Assembly: GCF_003416885.1 (NCBI RefSeq)
Contig: NZ_QVPD01000002.1
Span: 1 to 64,000 of the forward strand
Reading direction: 5' to 3'
Source of the DNA: Cognatiluteimonas weifangensis
Lineage (GTDB): Bacteria; Pseudomonadota; Gammaproteobacteria; Xanthomonadales; Xanthomonadaceae
DNA length: 64,000 nucleotides
The notes below the pieces were generated by a model. It searched no databases. It was not told where the DNA came from and saw only the letters and a list, made by a program, of their open reading frames with translations. Positions 20,568 to 29,095 of this stretch are shown in pieces (the stretch's first letter is position 1; the number at the start of each line of letters is the position of its first letter). Position numbers and translations under genes: made by a program.

Positions 20568-21985
20568 CGCGCACCCCCCGCGGCCGACTGCCCGAGCAGG
20601 AAATCGGAGACGTGCCGGTGCGCCGGGTCGTGGCGGTCGTACACCCGCGCGCCGTCGACATACACCTGCTCGGCCTGCGCGTAGACGCTGAAGGGATTGC
20701 CGTTCCACAGCACCACGTCGGCCATCTTGCCCGCCTCCAGGGTGCCGGTGCGCTCGAGGATGCCCAGCGCCCTGGCCGGGTTGCGCGTCAGCCACAGGAT
20801 CGCGCGTTCCGGCGCGATCTCGATCCCGGCCCGGTGCGCGTGCGCCATCACCTTGGCCGCCTCCTGATTGAGGCGCTGGATGCCTTCCTCCGAATCCGAA
20901 TGCACGATCGCGCAGCCGCCCGCGGGGCGGTCGACCAGCGCAATGTTCTCCTGGATGCCGTCGAAGGCTTCCATCTTGAAGCCCCACCAGTCGGCCCACA
21001 GCGCGCCGCACACGCCCTCGGCGGCGAGCCGGTCGGCGATCTTGTAGGCCTCCACGCCGTGGTGGAAGGCGGCGATGCGGAAGCCGAACTCTTTCGCCAG
21101 GTCCAGCATCGTGGCCATCTCGTCGGCGCGATAGCAGTGGATGTGGACCAGGATGTCGCCGTCGAGCGCGGCGGCGAGGGTGTCGAGCTTGAGGTCGCGC
21201 TTGCCGCCGCTGGCCTGGTCGGAATCGGGCTTGGCGCGCGCCTGGTTGCGCTTGTCGCGGTATTCGGCGGCATCGATGAAGGCGGCGCGGTAGCCGGCGA
21301 CGTTGCCCATGCGCGTGGACGGGCCGCCCTTGCTGCCGTAGACGCGCTTGGGGTTTTCGCCGCAGGCCATCTTCAGGCCCCACGGCGCGCCCGGGAACTT
21401 CATCGCTTGGTAGCTGGTGGCGGGCACGTTCTTCAGGGTCACGCCGCGGCCGCCGACCAGGTTGGCCGAGCCGGGCAGGATCTGCAGCGCGGTGACGCCT
21501 CCGGCGCGGGCGGTGTCGAAGCCCGGGTCCTGCGGCCACACCGAATGCTCGGCCCAGACGTTGGCGGTCACCGGCGCGGTCGCCTCGTTGCCGTCGGCGT
21601 GCGCGCGTGCGCCGGGGCTGGGATACACGCCCAGGTGCGAGTGCACGTCGATCAGGCCCGGGGTCACCCACTTGCCGGCGCCGTCCACGCGCAGCGCGTC
21701 GGCGGGCGCCGCCAGTCCGCTGCCGACCGCGGCGATGCGGCCCTCGCGCAGCAGCACGTCGGCGTGCTCCAGGCGCGCGCCGGTGCCGGTGAGCACGGTG
21801 GCGCCCGTGATCAGCACCGGCGCCGACGGCGCGGCCTGGTAGCGGCTCGGATAGGGGTCGTCGATGAAGCTCGCGCGGCGGAGGTCGGCGCGATCGCCGG
21901 CGTCCGCCGGCGTGTCGCGTTCGGGCGCGCTGGCGCAGCCGGCGAGCAGGACCGCCGCGAGCGCGGCGACGAGTGGCTTGGACAT
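20564..21985 (-). CDS. Periplasmic/lipoprotein amidohydrolase
   Basis: 473 residues. The lipoprotein signal has LLAGCAS with the lipidated Cys at about residue 17. The metal site is complete: GLIDVHSHLG, HIHCYRADE, AAFHHGVEAYK and IVHSDSEEGIQRL. The C-terminal LEAGKMADVVLWNGNPFSVY is typical of the family. Substrate is not predictable; relatives hydrolyse cyclic amides or dipeptides, and periplasmic members often act on peptides. It is the first gene of a two-gene operon with the metal-less homologue, overlapping by ATGA. Confidence 0.87.
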   Translation of the reverse strand: MSKPLVAALAAVLLAGCASAPERDTPADAGDRADLRRASFIDDPYPSRYQAAPSAPVLITGATVLTGTGARLEHADVLLREGRIAAVGSGLAAPADALRVDGAGKWVTPGLIDVHSHLGVYPSPGARAHADGNEATAPVTANVWAEHSVWPQDPGFDTARAGGVTALQILPGSANLVGGRGVTLKNVPATSYQAMKFPGAPWGLKMACGENPKRVYGSKGGPSTRMGNVAGYRAAFIDAAEYRDKRNQARAKPDSDQASGGKRDLKLDTLAAALDGDILVHIHCYRADEMATMLDLAKEFGFRIAAFHHGVEAYKIADRLAAEGVCGALWADWWGFKMEAFDGIQENIALVDRPAGGCAIVHSDSEEGIQRLNQEAAKVMAHAHRAGIEIAPERAILWLTRNPARALGILERTGTLEAGKMADVVLWNGNPFSVYAQAEQVYVDGARVYDRHDPAHRHVSDFLLGQSAAGGAR

Positions 21986-22174
21986 GGCGTCTCCCCGTGA
22001 AGCCCCCAACCTAGCCCGGCTGCCGCACGCTGCCAACCCTGCCCTTGGTCATGTCCCGATGACCCGGCGAGCGGGCAGGGCACGGGAGCCCGTGCCCCGT
22101 TTTTTCGGCATCTTCGCTGCGGGCAATCGCGGGGAACAGGTACGCTGACCCAGCCCTTGCGTGGGAGGAATGCC

Positions 22175-22738
22175 GTGACCGATATCGTTTCGCCTGCTCC
22201 TGCGCTCACCGCCGCGCAGATGGTGACGTTCTGGCGCGAGGCTGGGCCGGGGCAATGGTTCCGTGGCGACGCCGCGTTCGATGCAGCGTGCCGTGCGCAC
22301 TGCGGTACGGCGCACCTGGCGGCGGCGCGGCGCGAGCTCGACCACTGGCTGGAGACCGCCGACGGCGCGCTGGGCCTGGTGCTGCTGCTGGACCAGATCC
22401 CGCGCAACATCTTCCGCGGCAACGCGCATGCCTACGCCACCGATCCGCTGGCGCGGCATTTCGCCGCGCGGGCGCTCGCGGCCGGCCACGACCGCGCCTG
22501 CGCGCCGGCGCTGCGGCTGTTCTTCTACCTGCCGTTCGAGCATTCCGAGGACGCCGCCGACCAGCAGCGCGCGGTGGCCTTGATCGCGGCGCTGGGCGAC
22601 GCCGAGTACCTCGCCTACGCGCAGGCGCACCACGACACGATCGCGCGCTTCGGCCGCTTCCCGCACCGCAACGCCGCGCTGGGGCGCACCAGCACGCCGG
22701 AGGAACAGGCCTACCTGGATACCGGGGGCGGCTTCTGA
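22175..22738 (+). CDS. DUF924 family protein
   Basis: 187 residues from a GTG start with a GGGAGG ribosome-binding site 8 nt upstream. The segments MVTFWREAGPGQWF, LVLLLDQIPRNIFRG, FFYLPFEHSEDAADQ and FGRFPHRNAALGR define DUF924, a helical TPR-like fold. No catalytic function is established. No signal peptide. A TACGCT box lies at 22141-22146. Convergent with the glutaredoxin fusion gene; 28 bp separate the two stops. Confidence 0.88.
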   Translation: MTDIVSPAPALTAAQMVTFWREAGPGQWFRGDAAFDAACRAHCGTAHLAAARRELDHWLETADGALGLVLLLDQIPRNIFRGNAHAYATDPLARHFAARALAAGHDRACAPALRLFFYLPFEHSEDAADQQRAVALIAALGDAEYLAYAQAHHDTIARFGRFPHRNAALGRTSTPEEQAYLDTGGGF

Positions 22739-22766
22739 AGCGCGCGACCGCCGGCGCGGGTGGCGG

Positions 22767-23693
22767 CTAGTACTTGCCGATCGCCGGGTCGGCGTCGGCC
22801 CAGGCGTCGATGCCGCCGGTGACGTTGTAGACCTCGCGGAAACCGAGCTGGCGGAAATGCTCGGCGGCCTGCGCGCTGCGCGCGCCGGTATGGCACAGGA
22901 ACGCCAGCGGCGTGTCCTTGGGCAGCGCTTCGAGCGCCGCGCTGCCGCCGTCGAGCGTGGCGAAGGCGGCCTTGACCTGGGCGAGGGCGCGCTCGTCCGG
23001 CGGCCGCACGTCGACCAGGGTGAGGGCGCCGGCGGCGAGCTTGCCGGCCGCTTCCATCGGCGACAGCGCGCGCACCTTGGGCGGCGCGTTCGGATTGTCG
23101 ATCACCAGGCCGCGGCCGCGCTCGTCGTCGACCCAGTCGATCGACAGGCCGTCGGCGCGGCGCGCCGAGGCGAGGTCGAACTGGGCGCGGATGCCCTCGA
23201 CCTCGACCGCGATCGCCGCGGCATCCACCGGCGCCAGCTGCAGCTGCGCGTTGAACTTGGGATCGACCGCGATCTTCAGCGCGTAGCCTTCGCCGGCGTC
23301 GGCCAGCGCCTGGCGCAGCATCGTCACCGCGTCCGGGGCGATCCGGATCGCCGGCGGGGTGCGGTCCGGCGGCGGCAGCCCGAGCGCTGCGTGCAGCTCG
23401 CCGGAGTTGGCCATCTGCTCGAGGATGTCGCTGCCGCCGACCAGCTCGCCGCCGATGTACAGCTGCGGGATCGTCGGCCACTCGCTGTATTGCTTGATGC
23501 CTTCGCGCATTTCCGGGTCCGACAGCACGTCGACGTGGGCGTAGTCCTGGATCCCGGTCGCGGCCAGCGCCGCCACCGCCTTGGCCGAAAAGCCACACTG
23601 TGGCGCCTGCGGCTCGCCCTTCATGAACAGCACCACGGGATGGGCGGCGAGCAGGGCATCGATGCGGGCGCGCAGGGCAGGGTCGAGCGACAT
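22767..23693 (-). CDS. CGFS glutaredoxin (Grx4) fused to A-type-like domain and rhodanese
   Basis: 308 residues, three domains. Residues 1-105 are a monothiol glutaredoxin with the CGFS site (33-36) and the WPTIPQLYIGGE strand, a class that binds [2Fe-2S] with glutathione. Residues about 112-200 resemble IscA/ErpA A-type carriers (VDDERGRGLVIDNPNAP) but lack the three Cys ligands. Residues about 205-308 are a rhodanese with Cys 267 in FLCHTGARSA, which would bind persulfide. Suggests iron-sulfur or sulfur-relay work in the cytoplasm. The ATG at 23693 aligns with Grx4 starts. The frame stays open upstream but is non-coding-like. Confidence 0.9.
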   Translation of the reverse strand: MSLDPALRARIDALLAAHPVVLFMKGEPQAPQCGFSAKAVAALAATGIQDYAHVDVLSDPEMREGIKQYSEWPTIPQLYIGGELVGGSDILEQMANSGELHAALGLPPPDRTPPAIRIAPDAVTMLRQALADAGEGYALKIAVDPKFNAQLQLAPVDAAAIAVEVEGIRAQFDLASARRADGLSIDWVDDERGRGLVIDNPNAPPKVRALSPMEAAGKLAAGALTLVDVRPPDERALAQVKAAFATLDGGSAALEALPKDTPLAFLCHTGARSAQAAEHFRQLGFREVYNVTGGIDAWADADPAIGKY

Positions 23694-23815
23694 GACGGCG
23701 ATCCGGAGCGGGGGCGAGGCGCGCATTCTACGCCGCGCGCGCGGTGGGCCCGGACGCCGGCGCGGGTCCGCCGCGGCCGCTGGCGGGCGCCGGCGCAGCG
23801 CGGCATGATCCGGGC

Positions 23816-24646
23816 ATGAGCGCCGCCCCGCTGCATCGTCCGCCGCGCCATCCGCACGCATGGGGGTGGGCGCTGGCGGGCAGCCAGGCGCTGGTCGCCC
23901 TGGCCTGGTGGCGCTGGGGCTGGCATGTCGGCCTGCCGCTGCTGCTGGCCTCGCACCTGGTGTTCCTGTGGGGCGTGCTGTGGCCGCGCTCGCGGCTGTA
24001 CGGCCCGGCGCTGGCGCGGCTGCCCACGCGCGAGCCGCTGGTCTGGCTGACCATCGACGACGGCCCCTCGGCCGACACCGCCGCGATCCTCGACCTGCTC
24101 GATGCGCACCGCGCGCGGGCGACGTTCTTCGTGGTCGGTGAACGCGCTGCCGCGCGACCGGAGGCGCTGCGCGAGATCCTGCGGCGCGGACACACGCTGG
24201 GCAACCACAGCGCCACCCATCCCTCGGCCTGGTTCTGGGCGCTGGGGCCGCGGCGGATGGCGGCCGAAATCGCGCGCACGCAGGCGATCGTGCGCGAACT
24301 GACCGGGGTCGCCCCGCGCTGGTTCCGCGCCGTGGTCGGGATGGCCAATCCGTTCGTGTCGGCGCCGCTGCGGCGGTGGCGGCTGGCGCGGGTGGCCTGG
24401 AGCGCGCGCGGGTTCGATGCGGTGGTGGCCGATCCGCAGGCGGTGGTCGCGCGGATCGAACGCGCGCTGGCGCCGGGGGCGATCGTGCTGCTGCACGAAG
24501 GCGCCGCGCACGGCCGCAACGTCGAAGCGATCGCGCTTCTGCTGCCGCGGCTGCACGCGCGGGGCTACCGCTGCGTGTTGCCGGAACTGCTGGAACCCGA
24601 CGCCGACGCTTGCCCTGCCGCGGAGCCGTCGCAGGCACCGTCGTAG
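23816..24646 (+). CDS. Polysaccharide deacetylase (NodB homology) family protein
   Basis: 276 residues with two hydrophobic N-terminal segments (residues about 20-60) that should anchor it in the inner membrane. The NodB domain has TIDDGPS with the catalytic/metal Asp pair, the metal-binding HSATHPSA (HxxxH spacing), and a C-terminal IVLLHEGA motif with His. Members remove acetyl groups from polysaccharides such as peptidoglycan or exopolysaccharide; the substrate is unknown here. It diverges from the glutaredoxin fusion (122 bp between starts). Confidence 0.87.
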   Translation: MSAAPLHRPPRHPHAWGWALAGSQALVALAWWRWGWHVGLPLLLASHLVFLWGVLWPRSRLYGPALARLPTREPLVWLTIDDGPSADTAAILDLLDAHRARATFFVVGERAAARPEALREILRRGHTLGNHSATHPSAWFWALGPRRMAAEIARTQAIVRELTGVAPRWFRAVVGMANPFVSAPLRRWRLARVAWSARGFDAVVADPQAVVARIERALAPGAIVLLHEGAAHGRNVEAIALLLPRLHARGYRCVLPELLEPDADACPAAEPSQAPS

Positions 24647-24794
24647 GCGCGGCGTCGGCCGCGGTGGCACCCGGAAGCAGGCGACGCCGCGGCAGGCCAG
24701 CCGGCGGCGCCGTGCGCTCGACGCATCGGGTCCTGGCGCGGGGCCGATCCGGTCCGAGGCGGTCTCGGTCGACGCTGCGTCGCCCGATGCCGCG

Positions 24795-25499
24795 CTACGA
24801 GACGCCGGATCCGGGCCTGGTCGCCACCACGCGCCAGTTGTTGAACGGCGTGTGGCCGCGCAGCGGAGTGAAGTCGACCTCCAGCCCGGCCGCGAGCAGG
24901 CGCGCGCGCAGCGCATCGGCGCGCGGATAGCGCTTGGGCGCGGCGTTCATCCAGCCCAGGCGATTGGCCACCAGGTCGAAGCCGCGGGTGACGCGCATGC
25001 GCCGGCTGTCGTCCTCCAGGCCGCTGCGCAGCACCAGCCGCGCGCCCGGCGCCAGCATCGCGATCGCGGCGTCGAGCAGACGCGCCTGCGCGTCGTCGTC
25101 CAGGTACTGCAGCACGTCGAGGACGGCGACACTGCCGCGGTGCGCCGGCAGCGCGCGGGCGAGGTCGAGCTGCTGGAAATCGACGCCGCCCAGGCCGGCG
25201 ACCGCCGCCGCGCGCCGCGCCTGCGCGATCTTGCCGGCGTCGTTGTCGATGCCGCGGTATGGCAGGTCCACGCCGCCGGCACGCAGCGCGTGGGCGAGCA
25301 GGCCGATGCCGCAGCCCAGGTCCAGCAAGGGCGCGCGGCTGCCGCGCAGTGCCTGGACCACGCCCGGATACAGCGGATCGCTGCGCAGCTTGATGCGGCT
25401 GTAGCAGTAGTGCCAGCGGTTGCCGTACCAGTGCGCAGGCGCGAAGGCGCGGGCGATGCGGGCCGCGGTCGCGCCGTCCAGCGGCCGGATCGCGGTCAT
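24795..25499 (-). CDS. Class I SAM-dependent methyltransferase
   Basis: 234 residues. The SAM-binding motif I is LLDLGCGIGLLAH, followed by YRGIDNDAGKIAQARRA and the acidic motif VAVLDVLQYLDDDAQ. The N-terminus HWYGNRWHYCYSRIKLRSDP is an unusual tyrosine-rich stretch. Substrate unknown. The start overlaps the stop of the SGNH hydrolase by ATGA. Within this operon it is the last gene, after an aminotransferase and a hydrolase, and convergent with the deacetylase gene. Confidence 0.85.
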   Translation of the reverse strand: MTAIRPLDGATAARIARAFAPAHWYGNRWHYCYSRIKLRSDPLYPGVVQALRGSRAPLLDLGCGIGLLAHALRAGGVDLPYRGIDNDAGKIAQARRAAAVAGLGGVDFQQLDLARALPAHRGSVAVLDVLQYLDDDAQARLLDAAIAMLAPGARLVLRSGLEDDSRRMRVTRGFDLVANRLGWMNAAPKRYPRADALRARLLAAGLEVDFTPLRGHTPFNNWRVVATRPGSGVS

Positions 25500-26125
25500 C
25501 GCGCCGCCAGCAGGCGTTGCGCGAGCGGCACTGCCAGGCGCACCCAGTCGGCGTACGCCGCGGCCGAGGGATGCAGGCCGTCGGCGGCCAGCATCGCGGC
25601 ATCGGCGCCGTGCGCACGCGAGATCGCGGTGATGTCGAGGAAGGCGACCCCGCGTGCGGCGCAGGCAGTGCGCGCGGCGGCGTTGCAGGCGTCGAGTTCG
25701 CGCGCGATCGCGGCGGTGTCGCGCCCGGACTCCCGGCCGAAGCGGGTCGCGCCCCAGTCCGGAATCGACAGCACCAGCACGCGCCCGGCAGCGCCGCCGG
25801 CGAACCCGATCGCGCGTTCCAGCAGCGCCGTGAACTGCGCGCGGTAGTCCTCCAGGCTGCGGCCGCGGTACTGGTTGTTGACCCCGATCAGCAGGCTGAC
25901 GAACGCGTACTCGCCCGGGGGTTCGGCCGCGTCGAGCGCCGCCGCCAGTTCGTCGGTGGTCCAGCCGGTGGCGGCGAGGATGCGGGGATCGGCCAGCGGA
26001 ATGCCCGCGGCGCGCAGCGCGCCGGCGAGTTGCCGCGGCCAGCACGCCTCCGCGGCCACGCCTTCGCCGATCGTGTAACTGTCGCCGAGCGCGAGGTAGG
26101 GCAGCCCGTCGCCCGCCGCCGCCAT
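25496..26125 (-). CDS. SGNH/GDSL-type lipase-esterase
   Basis: 209 residues. Block I reads YLALGDSYTIGEG, with Ser as nucleophile; block III SLLIGVNNQYRG contains the Asn; block V DGLHPSAAAY carries Asp and His. No signal peptide, so probably cytoplasmic. Substrate unknown: esterases and thioesterases share the fold. Begins 4 nt after the aminotransferase stop and overlaps the methyltransferase start. The three genes form a tight operon. Confidence 0.86.
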   Translation of the reverse strand: MAAAGDGLPYLALGDSYTIGEGVAAEACWPRQLAGALRAAGIPLADPRILAATGWTTDELAAALDAAEPPGEYAFVSLLIGVNNQYRGRSLEDYRAQFTALLERAIGFAGGAAGRVLVLSIPDWGATRFGRESGRDTAAIARELDACNAAARTACAARGVAFLDITAISRAHGADAAMLAADGLHPSAAAYADWVRLAVPLAQRLLAAR

Positions 26126-26129
26126 CGCC

Positions 26130-27392
26130 TCACGCCACCGCGGTTTCGCGTGCGTCGGCCTCGCCGCCGGCGCGTTCGGCGCGCCGCGCCAGCACCCGTT
26201 CGATGCGTGCGAACACCTCGCCCAGCACCGGTGCTTCCGGCAGCAGGGTGACGCGGAAATGATGGCGCCAGGGCGCGTTGAAGCTGGAGCCGGGCACCAC
26301 CAGCACGTCTTCCTGCTCCAGCAGTTCCAGCGCGAAGGCATGGTCGTCGAAGCCGTGCGCGGCCGCGCCGACCACCGCCGGGAAACCGTACAGCGCGCCC
26401 TGCGGTGCAACCAGGTGCAGGTGCTCGCTGGCGGCGCAGGCGTCGATCAGCGCACGCCGGGTCTCGTACAGGCGCCCGCCCGGCGCCACCAGCGCGCCGA
26501 TGGTGTCCACGCCGAACAGCGCCTGCTCGATCGCGAACTGCCCCGGCACGTTGGCGCACAGGCGCAGCGCGCCGAGCAGGTCCATGGCGTGGTGGAAGTC
26601 GCCGCTGGCCAGCGGATCGCCGCTGAGCACCGCCCAGCCCACGCGCCAGCCGCAGGCGCGGTGCACCTTGGACAGGCCGCCGAAGGACAGGCACGGCAGC
26701 TCGCCGGCCAGCGGCGCCAGCGGTTGGAAGCGCGCGTCGTCGTAGAGGATGCCGTCGTAGATCTCGTCGGCCATCAGCAGCAGGCCGTGGCGTGCGGCGA
26801 CGGCGACGATGCGCTCCAGCAGTGCGCGCGGATAGGTGGCGCCGGTCGGGTTGTTGGGATTGATCAGCACGATCGCGCGGGTGCGCGGCGTGACCAGGGA
26901 TTCGATCTCGTCCGGATCGGGCAGGAAGCCGTGCTCCGGCGTACAGCGGTAATACACCGGCTTGCCGTCGTTGAGGATGGTCGCGGCCGACCACAGCGGG
27001 TAGTCGGGCGCCGGCAGCAGCACCTCGTCGCCGGGGTTGAGCAGCGCGCGCAGCGACAGGTCGATCAGCTCGCTGACGCCGTTGCCGACGAACACGCGCT
27101 CGGGCGCCGCGTTGGGCGTGCCGCGCGCGCGGTGGAAGGCGGCGATCGCCTCGCGCGCGGCCGGCAGGCCCTGCTGGTGGGTGTAGGGGTCGGTGTGGGC
27201 GATGCGGCCGGCGATCGCCTGCTGCAGGTGCTCCGGGGCGCGGAAACCGAACGCGCCGGGATTGCCGATGTTGAGCTTGATCAGCTGCCGGCCCTGGGCT
27301 TCCAGCTCGCGGGCGCGGCGGGCGAGTTCGCCGCGGATCTCGTAACGGACTTCGGACAAACGCTCGCGGGTCTTGAGGCTGGGCACGGACAT
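26130..27392 (-). CDS. Alanine-type class I aminotransferase (AlaA-like)
   Basis: 420-residue fold-type I PLP enzyme. Features include LNIGNPGAFGF, the INPNNPTGATYP motif, the MADEIYDGILYDD region with the cofactor Asp, and SFGGLSKVHRACGWRVGW where the Lys forms the Schiff base. The sequence is closest in pattern to E. coli AlaA, which makes alanine from pyruvate and glutamate. Position 27392 is the family start (MSVPSLKTRERLSEVRYEIRG). First gene of the three-gene operon; its promoter must lie in the 27393-27554 region. Confidence 0.88.
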   Translation of the reverse strand: MSVPSLKTRERLSEVRYEIRGELARRARELEAQGRQLIKLNIGNPGAFGFRAPEHLQQAIAGRIAHTDPYTHQQGLPAAREAIAAFHRARGTPNAAPERVFVGNGVSELIDLSLRALLNPGDEVLLPAPDYPLWSAATILNDGKPVYYRCTPEHGFLPDPDEIESLVTPRTRAIVLINPNNPTGATYPRALLERIVAVAARHGLLLMADEIYDGILYDDARFQPLAPLAGELPCLSFGGLSKVHRACGWRVGWAVLSGDPLASGDFHHAMDLLGALRLCANVPGQFAIEQALFGVDTIGALVAPGGRLYETRRALIDACAASEHLHLVAPQGALYGFPAVVGAAAHGFDDHAFALELLEQEDVLVVPGSSFNAPWRHHFRVTLLPEAPVLGEVFARIERVLARRAERAGGEADARETAVA

Positions 27393-27554
27393 CGGCGGGG
27401 CAGGGGCTGGCGGGAGCCGCCAGCCTAGCCGATCCGCGGGCCGCGGGCGGGCACGACTTTGGTCGCGCTGCGCTCCCGTGGCCGGCGGCGCGGTCGAGGG
27501 TGCGCTCCGGCACCGGGCTGCGCCGCGCTGCGCGGGGGCGTGCCGGACACCCGC

Positions 27555-27560
27555 TAGAAT
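27555..27560 (+). promoter_or_regulatory. -10-like TAGAAT box upstream of rsgA
   Basis: TAGAATC is recurrent in this window upstream of maeB, aceE and the RsmC-like gene. Here it lies 6 nt before an ATG that opens an 8-codon reading frame. Confidence 0.4.
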
Positions 27561-27566
27561 CCGGCC

Positions 27567-27593
27567 ATGCCCGTCTCCTGCCGCTCCGCGTGA
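27567..27593 (+). other. 8-residue leader mini-ORF candidate
   Basis: ATG to TGA encodes MPVSCRSA. The ATG is 6 nt after the TAGAAT box, so it would be the first codon of the transcript. A matching arrangement (8 residues, starting MPV, same 6-nt spacing) occurs at 58676-58702. Confidence 0.3.
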
Positions 27594-27620
27594 TTCCCGG
27601 CTGCGCCGCACGGCGCGCGC

Positions 27621-27846
27621 GGCCGCGCCGCGGCGACAGCAGGTCTGCGCCGTCGCCGCACCGCGCCACCGCGCGCGTCGCTATCCGCTTGCCGGGATGG
27701 CGCGAGCCGTGAACCCGCTATCCGCCATCGGCTGGCCGCGCCGCGACGACAGCAGGTCTGCGCCGTCGCCGCAACGCGCCGCCGCGCGCGTCGCTATCCG
27801 CTTGCCGGGATGGCGCAAGCCGTGAACCCGCTGGGCGCCATCGGCT
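27621..27846. repeat. 113-bp tandem duplication including the rsgA start
   Basis: Copies 27621-27733 and 27734-27846 are about 94 percent identical (seven mismatches by eye). Copy 2 contains the rsgA ATG at 27810; copy 1 contains the duplicate ATG at 27697, which opens a 42-residue frame ending at 27825. Because 113 is not a multiple of 3, the duplicate frame is out of register with rsgA and overlaps its start by 16 nt. Confidence 0.9.
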
Positions 27847-28994
27847 GGCCCTACCCGGACGGCCCCGCCACCGACCCGCAATGGGCCACCCTGCTCGCCG
27901 CGCATCCGCAGGCGCGGCCGGCGCGGGTGGCGGAGCAGCACCGCTCCGGCTACCTGGTCGCCGAGGGCCCGGACGCGGCCTATCCCGCCGAGTCGCCGCC
28001 CGAGTGGCAGCGCCCGCCCGGCTACCGCCAGGGCCGGATCGCGCCGGACGCGCGCGCCACGGTCGGCGACTGGGTACTGGTCGCGGGCGCGCCGCCGCAC
28101 GCCCGCATCGTCGCGCTGTTGCCGCGGCATTCGGCGATCAAGCGCGGTGCCGCCGGCGAGCACTACCGGCAGCAGCTGATCGCCGCCAACGTCGACACCG
28201 TGTTCGTGGTCTGCGGCCTGGATGCGGACTTCAATCCGCGCCGGATCGAGCGGTACCTGCTGCTGGTGCAGGCCGGCGGCGCCGGGGCGGCGGCGCCGGG
28301 CGCGGTGGTGGTGCTGACCAAGGCCGACAAGGCCACGGCCGCCGATCCCGATGCGGTCGCCGCGGCGCGGGCCGCGCTCGCCGGCACCGTGGCGCCGGGC
28401 GTGGCGGTGGTCGCGCTCAACGCCAAGGACCGCGACGCGCTGGCGGTGCTGGCGCCGTGGTTGCAGCCCGGACGCAGCATCGTCCTGGTCGGCTCCTCCG
28501 GCGCCGGCAAGTCCACCCTCACCAACACCCTGCTCGGGATCGACAGGATGAAAACCGGCGCGGTGCGCGCCGGCGACGCCCGCGGCCGCCACACCACTAC
28601 CCACCGCGCGCTGGTGCCGCTGCCCTCGGGCGCCTGCCTGATCGACACCCCGGGCATGCGCGAGCTCAAGCCCACCGGCGAGGAGGACGTCGCCGGCAGC
28701 TTCGCCGAGATCGAGGCGCTGGCCGCGCAGTGCCGGTTCCGCGACTGCCGCCACCAGCGCGAGCCGGGTTGCGCGGTGCAGGCGGCGGTCGCCGCGGGCA
28801 CGCTCGACGCCGGCCGCCTGGCCCATTACGCCAAGCTGCGCGGCGAGGTCGCCGGCGCCGCCGACCGCCTCGCCGGCCGCCTGGCGCAACGGGGCGAGGC
28901 GAAACCGCCGACGAGGTCGCCGGCGAAGCCGCCGGCAAGAACGCCGTCGAAAACGCCCGGCGAGCCGCCGGACGGGAACCATGGCCGGCGCTAG
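27810..28994 (+). CDS. rsgA: Ribosome small-subunit-dependent GTPase A
   Basis: 394-residue circularly permuted GTPase that acts in 30S maturation. An OB-fold region (ATVGDWVLVAG) precedes the GTPase; G4 LTKADK comes first, then G1 GSSGAGKSTLTN, then G3 DTPGM. The zinc knuckle CRFRDCRHQREPGC closes the conserved part. A 50-residue Lys/Pro/Ala-rich tail (PPTRSPAKPPARTPS) is not typical of the family. The ATG at 27810 is used; GTG at 27822 is an alternative. The start lies inside the second copy of a 113-bp duplication. Confidence 0.93.
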   Translation: MAQAVNPLGAIGWPYPDGPATDPQWATLLAAHPQARPARVAEQHRSGYLVAEGPDAAYPAESPPEWQRPPGYRQGRIAPDARATVGDWVLVAGAPPHARIVALLPRHSAIKRGAAGEHYRQQLIAANVDTVFVVCGLDADFNPRRIERYLLLVQAGGAGAAAPGAVVVLTKADKATAADPDAVAAARAALAGTVAPGVAVVALNAKDRDALAVLAPWLQPGRSIVLVGSSGAGKSTLTNTLLGIDRMKTGAVRAGDARGRHTTTHRALVPLPSGACLIDTPGMRELKPTGEEDVAGSFAEIEALAAQCRFRDCRHQREPGCAVQAAVAAGTLDAGRLAHYAKLRGEVAGAADRLAGRLAQRGEAKPPTRSPAKPPARTPSKTPGEPPDGNHGRR

Positions 28995-29095
28995 CGCCGG
29001 CCCGTGGCCGCGGACCGGGCCGCGGCGCCGCCGCAGTCCGGGTTGGTACGCCGGCGCCGCCCGCACGGCGGCGGCGCGTACGCGGGGGAACCGGC

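Larger units (their letters stand above)
27393..27809. other. 417-bp intergenic region with promoter, mini-ORF and tandem duplication
   Basis: Divergent promoters for the aminotransferase and rsgA are expected here. It contains a TAGAAT box (27555), an 8-residue open frame (27567-27593), and a 113-bp tandem duplication (27621-27846) that runs into rsgA. Nothing else gene-like is seen. Confidence 0.7.
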
